From assembly GCF_000193495.2 (NCBI RefSeq), contig NZ_AP023410.1, positions 2,937,501 through 3,001,500 on the forward strand: 64,000 nt of DNA. Reading direction: 5' to 3'. Below the pieces are notes generated by a model. That model was not told where the DNA came from. It searched no databases and saw nothing but the letters and a program-made list of their open reading frames with translations. Position numbers and translations under genes: made by a program. Origin of the DNA: Acetobacter aceti NBRC 14818. GTDB lineage: Bacteria; Pseudomonadota; Alphaproteobacteria; Acetobacterales; Acetobacteraceae. Every line of letters starts with the position of its first letter. Within the stretch, counting starts at the first letter, position 1. Shown piece after piece: positions 1 through 13,352 of the stretch.

Positions 1-17
1 GGGGTTCTGCCTTGGTA

Positions 18-38
18 TGGATGGTTTCTGTGCATGGG
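18..38 (+). repeat. 5' arm of 23S precursor processing stem
   Basis: These 21 bases are complementary to 2803-2823 with one G-U wobble. The two arms bracket the 23S gene, and the mature ends (caagtgagt at 41 and actcacttg ending at 2780) pair just inside them. This is the layout of the long precursor stem cut by RNase III during rRNA maturation. The pairing is seen directly; the processing role is known for rRNA operons generally. Confidence 0.8.
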
Positions 39-40
39 AG

Positions 41-2780
<2,740 letters not shown>

Positions 2781-2886
2781 CAAGCTTCTCCCAGAGAAGC
2801 ACCCCATGCACAGAAATCATCCATGCCGCACATTTCAAAAATAACACCAACCGTTAATCACTGACCTACTCAGATGTGGGTTGGAT

Positions 2887-3005
2887 GACCTGGTGGCTAT
2901 GGCGGGGAGAGATCCACCCGATCCCATCCCGAACTCGGCCGTGAAAACCCCCAGCGCCTATGATACTGCGGCTTAAGCCGTGGGAAAGTCGGTCGCCGCC
3001 AGGTC
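2887..3005 (+). rRNA. rrf: 5S ribosomal RNA
   Basis: It starts 106 bases after the 23S end. It shows the terminal helix gacctggtggc with gccgccaggtc, the conserved cccgaactcggccgtgaaa loop, and the usual length of about 115-120 bases. Exact ends are uncertain by a few bases. It belongs to the same transcript as 23S and the following tRNA. Confidence 0.93.
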
Positions 3006-3041
3006 TTCCAATCCACATCATAATCACATCACATAAACCAC

Positions 3042-4753
<1,712 letters not shown>

Positions 4754-4765
4754 AATCCCATCTCC

Positions 4766-4960
4766 CTAATCCTGGAGATCGCGTCGCCTCGCGGCCTCCA
4801 CTTCAGCGTTGACGAAATCCCGTGCGGCCTGACGGGCCAGAAGCCGGACCAGACTGACCAGCCGTGGATCGGCTCCACTGCGCAATGGTGTCACGTTGGC
4901 GTCCGGGGCGTCGAGAACGAGCCGCAGCTTGCCAGCTATCGTATCGCGTTGGCGTGCCAT
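4766..4960 (-). CDS. Small recombinase-associated protein
   Basis: A 64-residue protein starting MARQRDTIAGKL and ending RRRDLQD, 12 bases upstream of the recombinase start and in the same direction, so probably co-transcribed. The start at 4960 has an aggacgggaag ribosome-binding stretch. It is related in layout to the product of 26397-26606: both begin MAR(Q/R) and share a LxRLxxRQxAR segment. That second gene also lies next to a recombinase, which suggests a conserved partner, perhaps a directionality or regulatory protein. No known domain recognised; function unknown. Confidence 0.7.
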   Translation of the reverse strand: MARQRDTIAGKLRLVLDAPDANVTPLRSGADPRLVSLVRLLARQAARDFVNAEVEAARRRDLQD

Positions 4961-5141
4961 CTTCCCGTCCTTTCTGCACCGACCTGTGCTTGCCTCTGAA
5001 GGCACTGTGGAGGTCGGACGGGATATGCGTGAACAGGAAAATACGTGGAAACAGGGAGATGGATCGCAGGAAGAGGGCTTCGGGATAGTCGCGAACACTT
5101 GCGGCTATCACTGTCGGGACTATCACAAAGTGGTGATATAA

Positions 5142-5156
5142 CGACTATAATAGTCG
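5142..5156. promoter_or_regulatory. Inverted repeat in gap between recombinase module and parB
   Basis: cgactat-a-atagtcg is a 7-bp inverted repeat in the 392-bp stretch 4961-5352 that holds no recognisable gene. Related gatagtcg and gactatc words occur just upstream (5088-5123), suggesting a cluster of operator-like sites between the divergent recombinase and parB transcripts. Function inferred only from position and symmetry. Confidence 0.4.
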
Positions 5157-5293
5157 CAATGTATCGCAGTGTGCATCGACTCGCGGGGTGGTTGGCACGG
5201 AGCTGCGTTCCGTAAAGCCGTCTCTACGCGGTTCCGTGGAGGCGATCCGGTGTCTGATGGGGCCGGGAGAGAGGAAGAGGGACGTGGGGTTTT

Positions 5294-5340
5294 CGTGACG
5301 GATTCAGGGGTGGAAGAGAGGCTTCCGCCTGTCCGTCACG
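5294..5340 (+). promoter_or_regulatory. Leader hairpin upstream of parB
   Basis: cgtgacgga (5294-5302) pairs perfectly with tccgtcacg (5332-5340) across a 29-base loop and ends 12 bases before the parB start. Similar long-loop hairpins precede DUF2493, DUF736 and the methyltransferase fragment in this element, so it may be a shared 5' leader structure controlling translation. The pairing is seen; the role is inferred. Confidence 0.5.
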
Positions 5341-5352
5341 GAGTGTTCCGCC

Positions 5353-7410
5353 ATGGCGAGCGCCATCCAGAAAATCGCCCTCAATGCGTCCCGTGATATC
5401 CCTTTCAACAGGCTGGTACTGTCGCAGTCCAACGTACGGCGCGTGAAGGCCGGCCTGTCGGTCGAGGAACTGGCCCGCGACATCGAACGTCGGGGCTTGC
5501 TTCAGAGTCTGAACGTCCGGCCTGTCCTGAACTGCGAGGGGGCAGAAACCGGCTGCTACGAAGTGCCGGCCGGGGGCCGCCGGTTCCGCGCCCTCGAACT
5601 GCTGGTGTAGCAGAAGAAACTGGCGAAGACCGCCCCGGTGCCCTGCGTCGTGCGCGAGGCCGGATCGGCCATTCTCGCCGAGGATGATTCCCTGGCCGAA
5701 AACGTCCAGCGCGTAGCGCTGCATCCACTGGACCAGTTTCGCGCCTTTCGCGACATGTTGGAAAAAGGCATGTCCGAGGAAGAAATCGCTGCCGCGTTCT
5801 TCGTCGTGCCCACCGTGGTCAAGCAGCGCCTGCGCCTGATGACCGTTTCGGACAAGCTGCTCGAGATCTACGAGCAGGATGGCATGAAGCTGGAACAGCT
5901 CATGGCCTTCTCGATCAGCGATGACCACACCCGTCAGGAACAGGTCTGGGAGATTATCGCCCAGAGCCATAACCGCGAGCCCTATCTGATCCGCCGCATG
6001 CTGACGGAAAAAACCGTGCGCGCATCGGATCGTCGCGTACGCTTCGTCGGGCTGGACGCCTATCTTGCTGCCGGCGGTCCCGTCATGCGTGACCTGTTCG
6101 AAGCCGACGATGGCGGCTGGCTGCAGGATCCGACCCTGCTCGACCGGTTGGTCATGGAAAAGCTGTCGTCAGCCGCAGAGGATATCCGTGCCGAGGGTTG
6201 GAAATGGGTGGAAACGGCGCTGTCTTTCCCGTGGGGGCACACGCGGGACTTCGTGGAGATCGAGGGCATGCCTGTTGCGCTCTCGGAAGAAGAAGCGGCC
6301 CGTCTGGCCGCGCTGCACAGCGAGCAGGAAACCATCGAAGCGGAATATGCGCAGGCCGATGAGTTCCCGGAGGAAGTCGATGCGCGTCTGGGTGAAATCG
6401 AACGGGCCATCGAGGCGCTGGAAGAACGCCCCGTGGCCTTCGACCCGACGGATATGATGCGGGCCGGTGTGTTCGTCAGCCTGGATACGGACGGCACCCT
6501 GCTGGTCGAACGGGGTTTCGTCCGGCCGGAAGATGTGCTGGCCGAATCTGAGGACGGCCACGGTGCACCCGAGAGTGATGATGATGCGGTCGTCTATCAC
6601 AGCGCGGATGACGACGGCGAAGGGGGCCTGCGGGAAAGTGGTCCGGACGCCGAGGCCGAGGAAGAAGACGGAATGAAGCCGCTTTCCGACCGCCTGCTGA
6701 CGGAACTGACGGCCTGGCGCACGCTCGCGCTGCGCGATGTGTTTGCCGGCAATCCGCATATCGCGCTGACCGAACTGCTCCACACGCTGGTGCGTGATCT
6801 CTACTGGCAGGTCTCGGGCGCGGACTGCCTGGAAGCCTATGTCCGGGAAGTCCCGCTGCAGGTCCATTCCCCCGACATGCCGGGCAGCCTGCCGGCCCAC
6901 GCGCTGCGCCAGCGCAATGAGGGCTGGAAGCACGATCTGCCGGAGGACGAGGACGCGCTCTGGCAGTGGCTCGGTGGGTTGGATGATACCAGTCGCCTGG
7001 CCCTGCTGGCGCATTGCCTGTCCTTCGGGGTCAATGCGCTGCATGAATCGTCCCATGGTCCGTCATTGGCGCGTAGCATCAGGGAGCGGCTGGCCCGCGC
7101 CGACCGGCTTGCCATCGCGCTCCGGCTCGATCTGGCCGAAGCGGGCTGGCAGCCGACGGTGGAGAATTATCTCGGCCGTGTCACCAAGGCGCGCATCCTC
7201 GAAGCTGTACGTGAGGCGCGGGGCGACGAGGCTGCTAACCGTATTGTCCATCTCAAAAAGCCTGACATGGCACGTGAGGCAGAGCGGCTGCTCGACGGCT
7301 CAGGCTGGCTGCCCGAATCATTACGCACAAAAGTCCTGCCCGCGCAGACGGAGGCTGATAAAGCGCCCGATTACATAGAGGATGGCCACGTTGCGGTCGC
7401 TGCCGAATAG
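5353..7410 (+). pseudogene. ParB-like protein of ICE type, interrupted by an amber codon
   Basis: A 685-codon frame carrying an N-terminal ParB/sulfiredoxin domain: SQSNVRRVKAGLSVEELA, then VPAGGRRFRALELL (the GxRRxxA box). A KorB/ParB-like helix-turn-helix region and a long acidic C-terminal part follow. Large ParB-like proteins of this kind are standard in the maintenance module of alphaproteobacterial ICEs. A single TAG at 5608-5610 splits it (ELLV-stop-QKKLAKTAPVP); a Lys or Gln codon is expected there. Everything downstream stays in frame, so this is a recent nonsense lesion or a suppressible stop. A reinitiated downstream product would lack the ParB motif. Confidence 0.88.
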
Positions 7411-7430
7411 GGTTTCTCTGAATAAAAATG

Positions 7431-7461
7431 GCGGCTTCTGGTCTCCGGAAGCCGCTTTTTC
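7431..7461 (+). terminator. Rho-independent terminator after parB
   Basis: gcggcttc (7431-7438) pairs with gaagccgc (7448-7455), followed by five T residues, 20 bases after the parB stop. It marks the end of the ICE backbone transcript before the cargo island. Confidence 0.8.
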
Positions 7462-7654
7462 CATGCTGTCATGCTACTCGGCAGTGCTTCTGCTTCCGCC
7501 TCAAATACGGCATACAGCGTCTCGATGTGTGCAACGTAAAGCGGACTGTCAGAATTATCTGATCTTCATCATCTTCTTCTCGGCATCATGGAGAGCGTGA
7601 TATCGGGTGGACCCGGCGTCTTCCGGCATTATGAGCGTTTACTGACTCCAAAAT

Positions 7655-7680
7655 GCGGGGGGCACCATGCGCCACCCCGC
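7655..7680 (-). terminator. Terminator hairpin after the alpha/beta hydrolase gene
   Basis: gcgggg (7655-7660) pairs with ccccgc (7675-7680) with further internal pairing; on the minus strand the hairpin is followed by attttgg. It lies 15 bases past the hydrolase stop and probably ends the OYE-ADC-hydrolase transcript. The T run is short. Confidence 0.55.
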
Positions 7681-7694
7681 GAATGAACGGCCGC

Positions 7695-8531
7695 TCAGCC
7701 TTTGATAAAGGCCAGGATATCGGCATTGATCGTATCGGCATGGGTCGTGTGCATGCCATGCGGAAAACCCGGATAGATCTTCAGCGTGCTGCCCTCGATC
7801 AACTGATGCTGAAGAAGCGCCGCGTTCTTGTAGGGCACGACCTGATCGTCATCGCCCTGCATCACGAGGGTGGGTACCGTAATCGCCTTCAGATCCTCGG
7901 TCTGGTCGGTTTCGGAGAACGCCTTGATACCTTCGTAATGGGCCTTGGCGCTGCCCATCATGCCCTGGCGCCACCAGTTGCGGATCGTGCCGTCGGAAAT
8001 CTCCGCGCCAGAACGGTTGAAGCCGTAGAACGGGCCGGTCGGCACGTCGAGGAAGAATTGCGCGCGATTGGCGGCCAGAGCGGCGCGCAACCCGTCCAGC
8101 ACCTCGATCGGCGCGCCCTCGGGGCTGCGATCCGTCTTGACCATCAGCGGCGGCACGGCACTGATCAGAACCGCCTTCGCGACGCGGCCCTGTGGCTGGC
8201 CGAACTGCGCGACATAGCGCGCGACCTGGCCGCCACCGGTCGAGTGACCGACATGGACGGCATTCTTCAGGTCAAGCGTCTCCATCACCGCCGAGGCATC
8301 GGCGGCGTAGTGGTCCATATTATGGTCCTCGCTCACCTGCGACGAACGTCCGTGCCCACGCCGGTCATGAGCGATGACCCGAAAGCCCTTCGACAGGAAA
8401 AACAGCATCTGCGCATCCCAGTCGTCCGCGCTGAGCGGCCAGCCATGATGGAAGGCGATCGGCTGGGCGTCCTTCGGTCCCCAGTCCTTGTAAAAAATCT
8501 GTACACCATCCTGTGTCGTTACGAATGACAT
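7695..8531 (-). CDS. Alpha/beta hydrolase, non-heme chloroperoxidase type
   Basis: A 278-residue cytoplasmic alpha/beta hydrolase. It shows the oxyanion-side HHGWPLSADDW segment, the nucleophile elbow GHSTGGG with Ser97, the acid region QGDDDQVVP and the histidine region GFPHGMH. Length and motifs fit the cofactor-free chloroperoxidase/esterase group (bromoperoxidase BPO-A type); the real substrate cannot be deduced. It is the third gene of a probable operon after the old yellow enzyme and ADC-like genes, 73 bases downstream of the latter. No signal peptide is seen. Start at 8531 gives the expected N-terminus MSFVTTQDGVQIFYKDWG. Confidence 0.88.
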   Translation of the reverse strand: MSFVTTQDGVQIFYKDWGPKDAQPIAFHHGWPLSADDWDAQMLFFLSKGFRVIAHDRRGHGRSSQVSEDHNMDHYAADASAVMETLDLKNAVHVGHSTGGGQVARYVAQFGQPQGRVAKAVLISAVPPLMVKTDRSPEGAPIEVLDGLRAALAANRAQFFLDVPTGPFYGFNRSGAEISDGTIRNWWRQGMMGSAKAHYEGIKAFSETDQTEDLKAITVPTLVMQGDDDQVVPYKNAALLQHQLIEGSTLKIYPGFPHGMHTTHADTINADILAFIKG

Positions 8532-8604
8532 GGATTGTTCCTCCGTCTGGTTGATGAAAGGGTTACGTCAGGATCAGCGTGATGAAGGCAGTCGTTGATC
8601 CTTT

Positions 8605-9519
8605 TCATCCAGATCCGGGCATGGTGAACGGCTCGGGCATGTTCAGCACCAGCTGCGCATCCCGAACGACATCGAGCCGCAATGGTCTTGCAACGCCCAG
8701 GCCGCCCAGAAGATCGCTCATCGGGCCGCCATGACGCGACAGGGTGACATCGCGTGGCAGCATTCTCTGCGCGAAGGACAGCGTGTTCGAACGGACAGTC
8801 GTCCTGTGCCAGCGCCCGGCGATCTGATGGATCATCGTGTTGGCACCCATATGCGATTGTGACGGTACATCGACGAAATCCGGTGCCGGTGCCCGCAGGG
8901 TCAGGTCCGGGGTCCCATCGGGTGCCTGTGTGGCTGCCCGCACTTCGGCTCCAATCGTCACGCTGATACCGGCCAGCCATTTGGGAAGCTGGTAGCATTC
9001 CACGCCCCGCACGCGGGAAATCTCGGTCGTGACGGGAAGGGCGAGCACATGGGCGTGGAAACTACGGCGCCGTATCGCCGCTGCCAGTTCCAGCGCGTGC
9101 GGACCCCATGCGCCGGGTCTGCGGATGACGATGGCGATGGAGGCTTCGTCGTACGGGTCGTTGTCGCAGACGGCGTAGGAAAAGAACGTCAGCGCCACCA
9201 GGCCGTATCCGGGGCAGGCGCGCAGCGGCTCGAGCGGCTCCGGCAAAATCGCCTTCAGGCGGGAAACAGGCGCCGGCATGAGAAGCTGCACGCTGCTGCT
9301 ACGATAATAGAAATTCGGCGCCCATACGGGCCCGATCCGGGACTCTATTTTCTGCTTCGGGATACGGCGGAAGAAGTCGATGTTTCCCGCCGCCGGATCG
9401 CGCGCGATGGCGTCGAGGTCCGGGTTGGAGCGGAAACGGTCGTAATAGCCTCCGGCCAGGACCGGTATCTTGTGGCCGCCGAACTCCACATCGATGGTGC
9501 ATCCGTCCATGTCGGTCAT
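8605..9519 (-). CDS. Acetoacetate decarboxylase-like protein
   Basis: A 304-residue protein that I place in the acetoacetate decarboxylase (ADC) superfamily. The evidence is the mid-protein block RVRGVECYQLPKWLAG, where Lys180 would match the Schiff-base lysine, plus the LPEPLEPL and ALTFFSYAV segments. Family members decarboxylate beta-keto acids or act as aldolase/dehydratases. The ATG at 9519 overlaps the stop of the upstream old yellow enzyme gene (atga, 9516-9519), implying translational coupling. With the ene-reductase and hydrolase it suggests processing of a small carbonyl or enone compound. Family call moderately sure; substrate unknown. Confidence 0.65.
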   Translation of the reverse strand: MTDMDGCTIDVEFGGHKIPVLAGGYYDRFRSNPDLDAIARDPAAGNIDFFRRIPKQKIESRIGPVWAPNFYYRSSSVQLLMPAPVSRLKAILPEPLEPLRACPGYGLVALTFFSYAVCDNDPYDEASIAIVIRRPGAWGPHALELAAAIRRRSFHAHVLALPVTTEISRVRGVECYQLPKWLAGISVTIGAEVRAATQAPDGTPDLTLRAPAPDFVDVPSQSHMGANTMIHQIAGRWHRTTVRSNTLSFAQRMLPRDVTLSRHGGPMSDLLGGLGVARPLRLDVVRDAQLVLNMPEPFTMPGSG

Positions 9520-10808
9520 GCCTTGCCGCCAAGGGGGCGCATGGTCATACCGGCTGCCGTGTCTCCAGCCTTCCGGGGCGGAGCGCCGTTCACCATCCAT
9601 GCGCGGTAGGCCCGCGCCTGCCTGCGGCCTGTCAGTTGCGCCCGGATGAAGGCCATGAGAGGCGAGACAAGCGGTCTTGTCGGTCGGCCGGAGGCAAGTC
9701 GGACCATCTGGTACCGCACGGCCGCCATGTGCGCCGCCGATGCGAGGGCCTTGTTCTTCCAGCCGATCGGCTTCAGCGCGGGCGCGTCGTCGTGCCCTTG
9801 CTTCCATCGTTTCGGCAGGTCGGGTTCGATCGCCAGAGCGGTGGCCATGCCCGCCATGGCGATGCCGTTGTCGATCACCTTTTCGGCGACCGCGTGCCGC
9901 CGGATGCCCCCCGTCACCATCAGCGGCATGGTGGCGACGGTTTTGATCTCGCGGGCGAAATCGAGGAAATAGGCCTCGCGCGCCAGCGTGCGCTCGTCGC
10001 GCGCAGTGCCCATCATCGCGGGTGCCTCGTAGCTGCCGCCCGACAGTTCGACGAGATCGACGCCGAGGCCACCCAGCATGCGCACGACGGAGCGGGCATC
10101 CTCCGGCGAAAAACCTCCGCGCTGGAAATCGGCGGAGTTGAGTTTGACCGCGACCGAAAACGCCGGCCGTACCGCCGCGCGCGTGTCACGCACGATGTCG
10201 AGCAGCAGGCGTGCCCGGTTTTCGAGGCTGCCGCCCCACTGGTCGGTCCGGTGGTTGGCGAGCGGGGAGAGAAACTGGCTGAGCAGATAGCCATGGGCGG
10301 CGTGGATCTCGACGCCGGTGAAACCGGCCCGTTCGGCCAGCCGCGCGGTATTGACGAAACGCTGCTGTACATCGGCGATATCGGCCGCCGTCATGGCGCG
10401 CGGCACCGGAAACATCTTCGACTGCCGGCCGAGATCAAGGGGGATGGCGGAAGGCGCGAGGGTTTCCCGCCCGAGGCTCGCCGGCATCTGCCGACCGGGG
10501 TGGTTGATCTGCATCCAGATCTGGCTGCCACCGGCCCGCGCGGTGTCCGACCAGGTACGGAAGCGGTCAAGGTGCCTGTCATTCTCCAGCACCACGCCTG
10601 CCGGCCCGGTCATGGCCCTGGCGTCGATCATCACATTGCCGGTGATGACCAGACCTGCTCCCCCCTGTCCCCAGGCACGATATAGACGAATCAGTTCGTC
10701 GGACGGTGCGTGATCGGCATCGGCCATATTCTCTTCCATTGCCGCCTTGGCGAGACGGTTGGGAACGACGGCGCCATTGGGCAACGTCAGGGGCGAAAAC
10801 AGAGACAT
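9516..10808 (-). CDS. Old yellow enzyme family NADH:flavin oxidoreductase
   Basis: A 430-residue FMN TIM barrel that reduces activated C=C bonds or related electrophiles with NAD(P)H. The start MSLFSPLTLPNGAVVPNRLAKAAM is typical of the family. HAAHGYLLSQFLSP carries the substrate-binding histidines, and NHRTDQWGGSLENRARL and LMVTGGIRR (phosphate-binding) follow. The C-terminus extends beyond the barrel but is too short for the 2,4-dienoyl-CoA reductase FeS/FAD part. It is the first gene of a divergent operon facing merR; the intergenic 91 bp hold the operator at 10853-10871. Start at 10808 preferred over 10850 because the family begins there and the longer version enters the operator. Confidence 0.9.
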   Translation of the reverse strand: MSLFSPLTLPNGAVVPNRLAKAAMEENMADADHAPSDELIRLYRAWGQGGAGLVITGNVMIDARAMTGPAGVVLENDRHLDRFRTWSDTARAGGSQIWMQINHPGRQMPASLGRETLAPSAIPLDLGRQSKMFPVPRAMTAADIADVQQRFVNTARLAERAGFTGVEIHAAHGYLLSQFLSPLANHRTDQWGGSLENRARLLLDIVRDTRAAVRPAFSVAVKLNSADFQRGGFSPEDARSVVRMLGGLGVDLVELSGGSYEAPAMMGTARDERTLAREAYFLDFAREIKTVATMPLMVTGGIRRHAVAEKVIDNGIAMAGMATALAIEPDLPKRWKQGHDDAPALKPIGWKNKALASAAHMAAVRYQMVRLASGRPTRPLVSPLMAFIRAQLTGRRQARAYRAWMVNGAPPRKAGDTAAGMTMRPLGGKA

Positions 10809-10852
10809 GGACCGGACTCCACGAGAAACGTTCTGGGCAGAGCCTGACATTC

Positions 10853-10871
10853 AAGTTAACTTTAAGGTCAA
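10853..10871 (-). promoter_or_regulatory. MerR-type operator/promoter of the OYE operon
   Basis: On the minus strand a TTGACC -35 element (10866-10871) is followed after 3 bases by the perfect palindrome AAGTTAACTT (10853-10862). The same arrangement, TTGACC-N3-10-bp palindrome, lies before the DJ-1 family gene at 12062-12080. A palindrome just inside the -35 element fits MerR regulators. A convincing -10 hexamer was not found. Confidence 0.6.
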
Positions 10872-10899
10872 GAGATGATTTCACGGAGGGGGAAGCGTC

Positions 10900-11346
10900 G
10901 TGAAGATCGGGGAATTGGCACAGCGGAGTGGTTTGACGCCCTCGCGCATCCGCTTCTACGAGAGGATCGGTTTGCTGAAGGCCGTGGATCGCAAGGCGAA
11001 CGGCTATCGGTCCTATCCGGCGGAGGCTGTTACAATCCTGGGCCTGATCGCCCTCGCTCAGGGCGCGGGCTTCAGTCTTGACGAAATTCGTGCGCTGCTG
11101 CCCGCCGATCTGGAACATTGGGAGCACGACGCATTGGTCGGCGCGCTGACCCGCAAGGTCGCGGATATCGAAACGCTGCAAGCCCGGCTCGCGCGGAGCA
11201 AGGCGCATCTGCTGCAGGTCATCGACGAGATCGAAGCCCGTCCGGACGATATCGACTGCGCCACCAACGCCCGCCGGGTGTTGACCCGGCTGCTGGGCGA
11301 AGACGCTGAAATGCCGGTCGCTTCCTTACGCGCGAAGCAATTCTGA
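10900..11346 (+). CDS. MerR family transcriptional regulator
   Basis: A 148-residue regulator with the N-terminal winged helix (MKIGELAQRSGLTPSRIRFYERIGLL, NGYRSYP) and a coiled-coil dimerisation helix. No conserved metal-binding cysteine pair is seen in the C-terminal part (one Cys, in DIDCATNARR), so an organic or redox signal is more likely than a metal. The start is GTG at 10900 with ggagggggaag just upstream. It is divergent from the OYE operon, and its 3' end overlaps the convergent DJ-1 gene by 21 bp. The two matching operators nearby suggest that it controls both units and possibly itself. Confidence 0.9.
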   Translation: MKIGELAQRSGLTPSRIRFYERIGLLKAVDRKANGYRSYPAEAVTILGLIALAQGAGFSLDEIRALLPADLEHWEHDALVGALTRKVADIETLQARLARSKAHLLQVIDEIEARPDDIDCATNARRVLTRLLGEDAEMPVASLRAKQF

Positions 11347-12015
11347 AACCCTGCGCGCGGTCGCTTTGGCGGAAGCCGGGTTCTGCCCGGTGACCAGCCG
11401 GCCATCGGTGACCACATGGGGCACGAACGGCAGCAATGCCTTGTCGTAGAGAGCCCCGCGTGCCTTCATCTCCGCTTCCGCGTTGTAGGGCATCTCCTTC
11501 GCCACGCCGGCGAGAACTTCTTCGGTCCAGGAGAAACCCGTGATGCGTCGGCCGGATACCAGTAGCGTGTCATCCGACAACCGGGTATTCAGCAAACCGC
11601 AATAGCCATGGCAGACGGCAGAGACGATACCGCCCCTTTCCCAGATGGCACGGGTGATGGCCTGCAAACCCGCATTGTCGGGAAAGTCCCACATCACGCC
11701 GTGACCTCCGGTAAAATAGATGGCCTCATAGCTGGCTGTATCGATCTCGTCGGGCCGTGCGGTGGATGAAAGCAATGCCATCCGTGTCGGGTCGTTCAGC
11801 CATGCCTTTGCGGAGGCATCGAGCAGGGGCCATTTCAGCGCACGGGGTTCCAGCGGTGACGGTCCCCCTGCGGGGCTCACCAAGCGCTGTTCGTAGCCCT
11901 GAGCCGCGAAGACGTCCCAGGCATGACTCAGTTCCGACAGCCACAAGCCCGTCGGGTGTGACGGGTCGGCATAATGAGCGACGTTGGTGATGACGTGAAG
12001 AATACGCTTGCTCAT
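11326..12015 (-). CDS. DJ-1/PfpI family protein, Hsp31/glyoxalase III-like
   Basis: A 229-residue class I glutamine amidotransferase-fold protein. VSAVCHGYCG places the nucleophile Cys135 with His136, Glu28 in LSELSHAW is the likely partner acid, and FTGGHGVMWDFPDN is the conserved loop. Relatives convert methylglyoxal without glutathione or act as stress chaperones. Its promoter carries a MerR-type operator, so it probably belongs to the same electrophile-response regulon as the OYE operon. Its last 21 bp overlap the merR 3' end. Confidence 0.88.
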   Translation of the reverse strand: MSKRILHVITNVAHYADPSHPTGLWLSELSHAWDVFAAQGYEQRLVSPAGGPSPLEPRALKWPLLDASAKAWLNDPTRMALLSSTARPDEIDTASYEAIYFTGGHGVMWDFPDNAGLQAITRAIWERGGIVSAVCHGYCGLLNTRLSDDTLLVSGRRITGFSWTEEVLAGVAKEMPYNAEAEMKARGALYDKALLPFVPHVVTDGRLVTGQNPASAKATARRVSELLRA

Positions 12016-12049
12016 GACCGGAACGTCCCCAAGATGAATGGGTAGATAG

Positions 12050-12080
12050 TCTCTAACCTTTAACCTAGGTTCATGGTCAA
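12050..12080 (-). promoter_or_regulatory. MerR-type promoter of the DJ-1 family gene
   Basis: On the minus strand TTGACC (12075-12080) and TAGAGA (12050-12055) are separated by 19 bases, the stretched spacing typical of MerR-activated promoters. The palindrome AACCTAGGTT (12062-12071) sits inside the spacer. The -35-to-palindrome distance (3 bases) equals that of the OYE operon operator. Confidence 0.62.
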
Positions 12081-12470
12081 GCGATCATAAATTCACACGC
12101 GGGATGGCAGGAGCGGTGTCGCTTTGAACCGAGAGCCGACATTCCGTCCTCCCGGCCAAAACCGCCTGTCAGTTCAGTGGCAACAAAGCAGACCGGCGGC
12201 AGTCGCCTCATCTCAGAAATTCAGGCGCTTGACACGGTTTCCCGAGAACTGACATTCGCATGTTTATCTCAATCGGTTGGGTTGGAGACAGTCGCGACCT
12301 TCAGATTCTGTTGATGATCATCCAGAAAGCAAATGTTAGCGACGCTAGCCTTGAATGCCTCCTGTCTTCCATAGTCCGTTCAGGTCGATCAGGGTTGGTC
12401 GATATCTCGTCAGCGGCTAACCAAGCTTGTTGTCCTACAACAGGCGCGTATCGCAATTGAAAGGACCAAC
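12081..12470. other. Gene-poor gap
   Basis: About 390 bases between the redox island and the next gene. I see no supported gene, RNA or clear repeat. The final bases hold the aaagga ribosome-binding site of the gene at 12471. Confidence 0.5.
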
Positions 12471-13352
12471 ATGTCAACGAATGAATCAACTATCGCTGAT
12501 CAAAGGTTTGACCTTAACCAATTGCGACCTTACCTCGGGGACAAGATCGTCGACACGATGCATGCGATCAATGCAATCTCCGGTTACGAGATGGCCCCCG
12601 GACTACGATCGCCATTTGTCGATTTTAGAAATTGGCTCAATACAAAGCCATATTTTATCGAGCAATGGCGCTTGTCCAAGAGCGACGAAATTAAGAAATA
12701 TGGACGCTTTTCGAATGGCGTCGAATATTGTGAACGGGCCATGGCAGAGTGCTATTATAGACTAGACTTGATCCGGGACATGGATACTCGCTTACGCAAA
12801 GAACTCGCGGACAGAAATATTTCAAGTCAGATTCCCCTTGGATCGACAATGTGCATAGGAAATACTGCGAAAATCGATTTCGAGTATAGATCGTTCGTCC
12901 TGTCATACCGAAGGGCGCTCGATTATCTATCCTATGGCTTGTCGACGTATTTCAATGAATCTCAGGATTCGTTCAATCGGTTTGCGAAAAATATCCTGAA
13001 GTCCCATCCGACTGCCGTATCAGCGGCCCTGGCCCCTATTTTGAAAAGATATATGCCCCATTTCTCCTTCGTCATTGGTGATCAGAAGGGCCGATCCACG
13101 CGCGATATCATTGCTCACAAAGCTGCGCTGGATGCAGGATCGATCAACATCAGAAATAATGGGTTTGTGTTGTTTGGTGGTGGCGAAAATCTCGGGATCA
13201 ACACGGAACGCGGTGATGATTTTCTCAATCCGCCGACTTTGCCTGACGTTCTTGAAACCAGAATGGTGAATTTACAAGGGTGTGTTGCGGATCTTTTGGC
13301 AGGCATCCGGGCAGCGATTACCGATTACGAAAAATCCCAAGGATGGCGCTAG
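12471..13352 (+). CDS. Uncharacterised protein with an RX4H (HEPN-like) motif
   Basis: A 293-residue soluble, mainly helical-looking protein that I do not recognise as a named family. R211-DIIA-H216 matches the RX4-6H signature of HEPN ribonucleases, followed by a short lysine/alanine helix. The N-terminal 120 residues are rich in aromatic and charged residues (SGYEMAPGLRSPFVDF, EYCERAMAECYYRLDL). Base composition is more AT-rich than the backbone on both sides, and it sits where parB-to-DUF932 ICE regions often carry cargo, so it was probably acquired. A defence or toxin role is possible but rests on a short motif. The ATG at 12471 has aaagga eight bases upstream. Confidence 0.6.
   Translation: MSTNESTIADQRFDLNQLRPYLGDKIVDTMHAINAISGYEMAPGLRSPFVDFRNWLNTKPYFIEQWRLSKSDEIKKYGRFSNGVEYCERAMAECYYRLDLIRDMDTRLRKELADRNISSQIPLGSTMCIGNTAKIDFEYRSFVLSYRRALDYLSYGLSTYFNESQDSFNRFAKNILKSHPTAVSAALAPILKRYMPHFSFVIGDQKGRSTRDIIAHKAALDAGSINIRNNGFVLFGGGENLGINTERGDDFLNPPTLPDVLETRMVNLQGCVADLLAGIRAAITDYEKSQGWR

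Noticed and set aside
7653..8528. A 291-codon plus-strand frame opposite the hydrolase
   Set aside because: Antisense shadow of a well-supported alpha/beta hydrolase gene.
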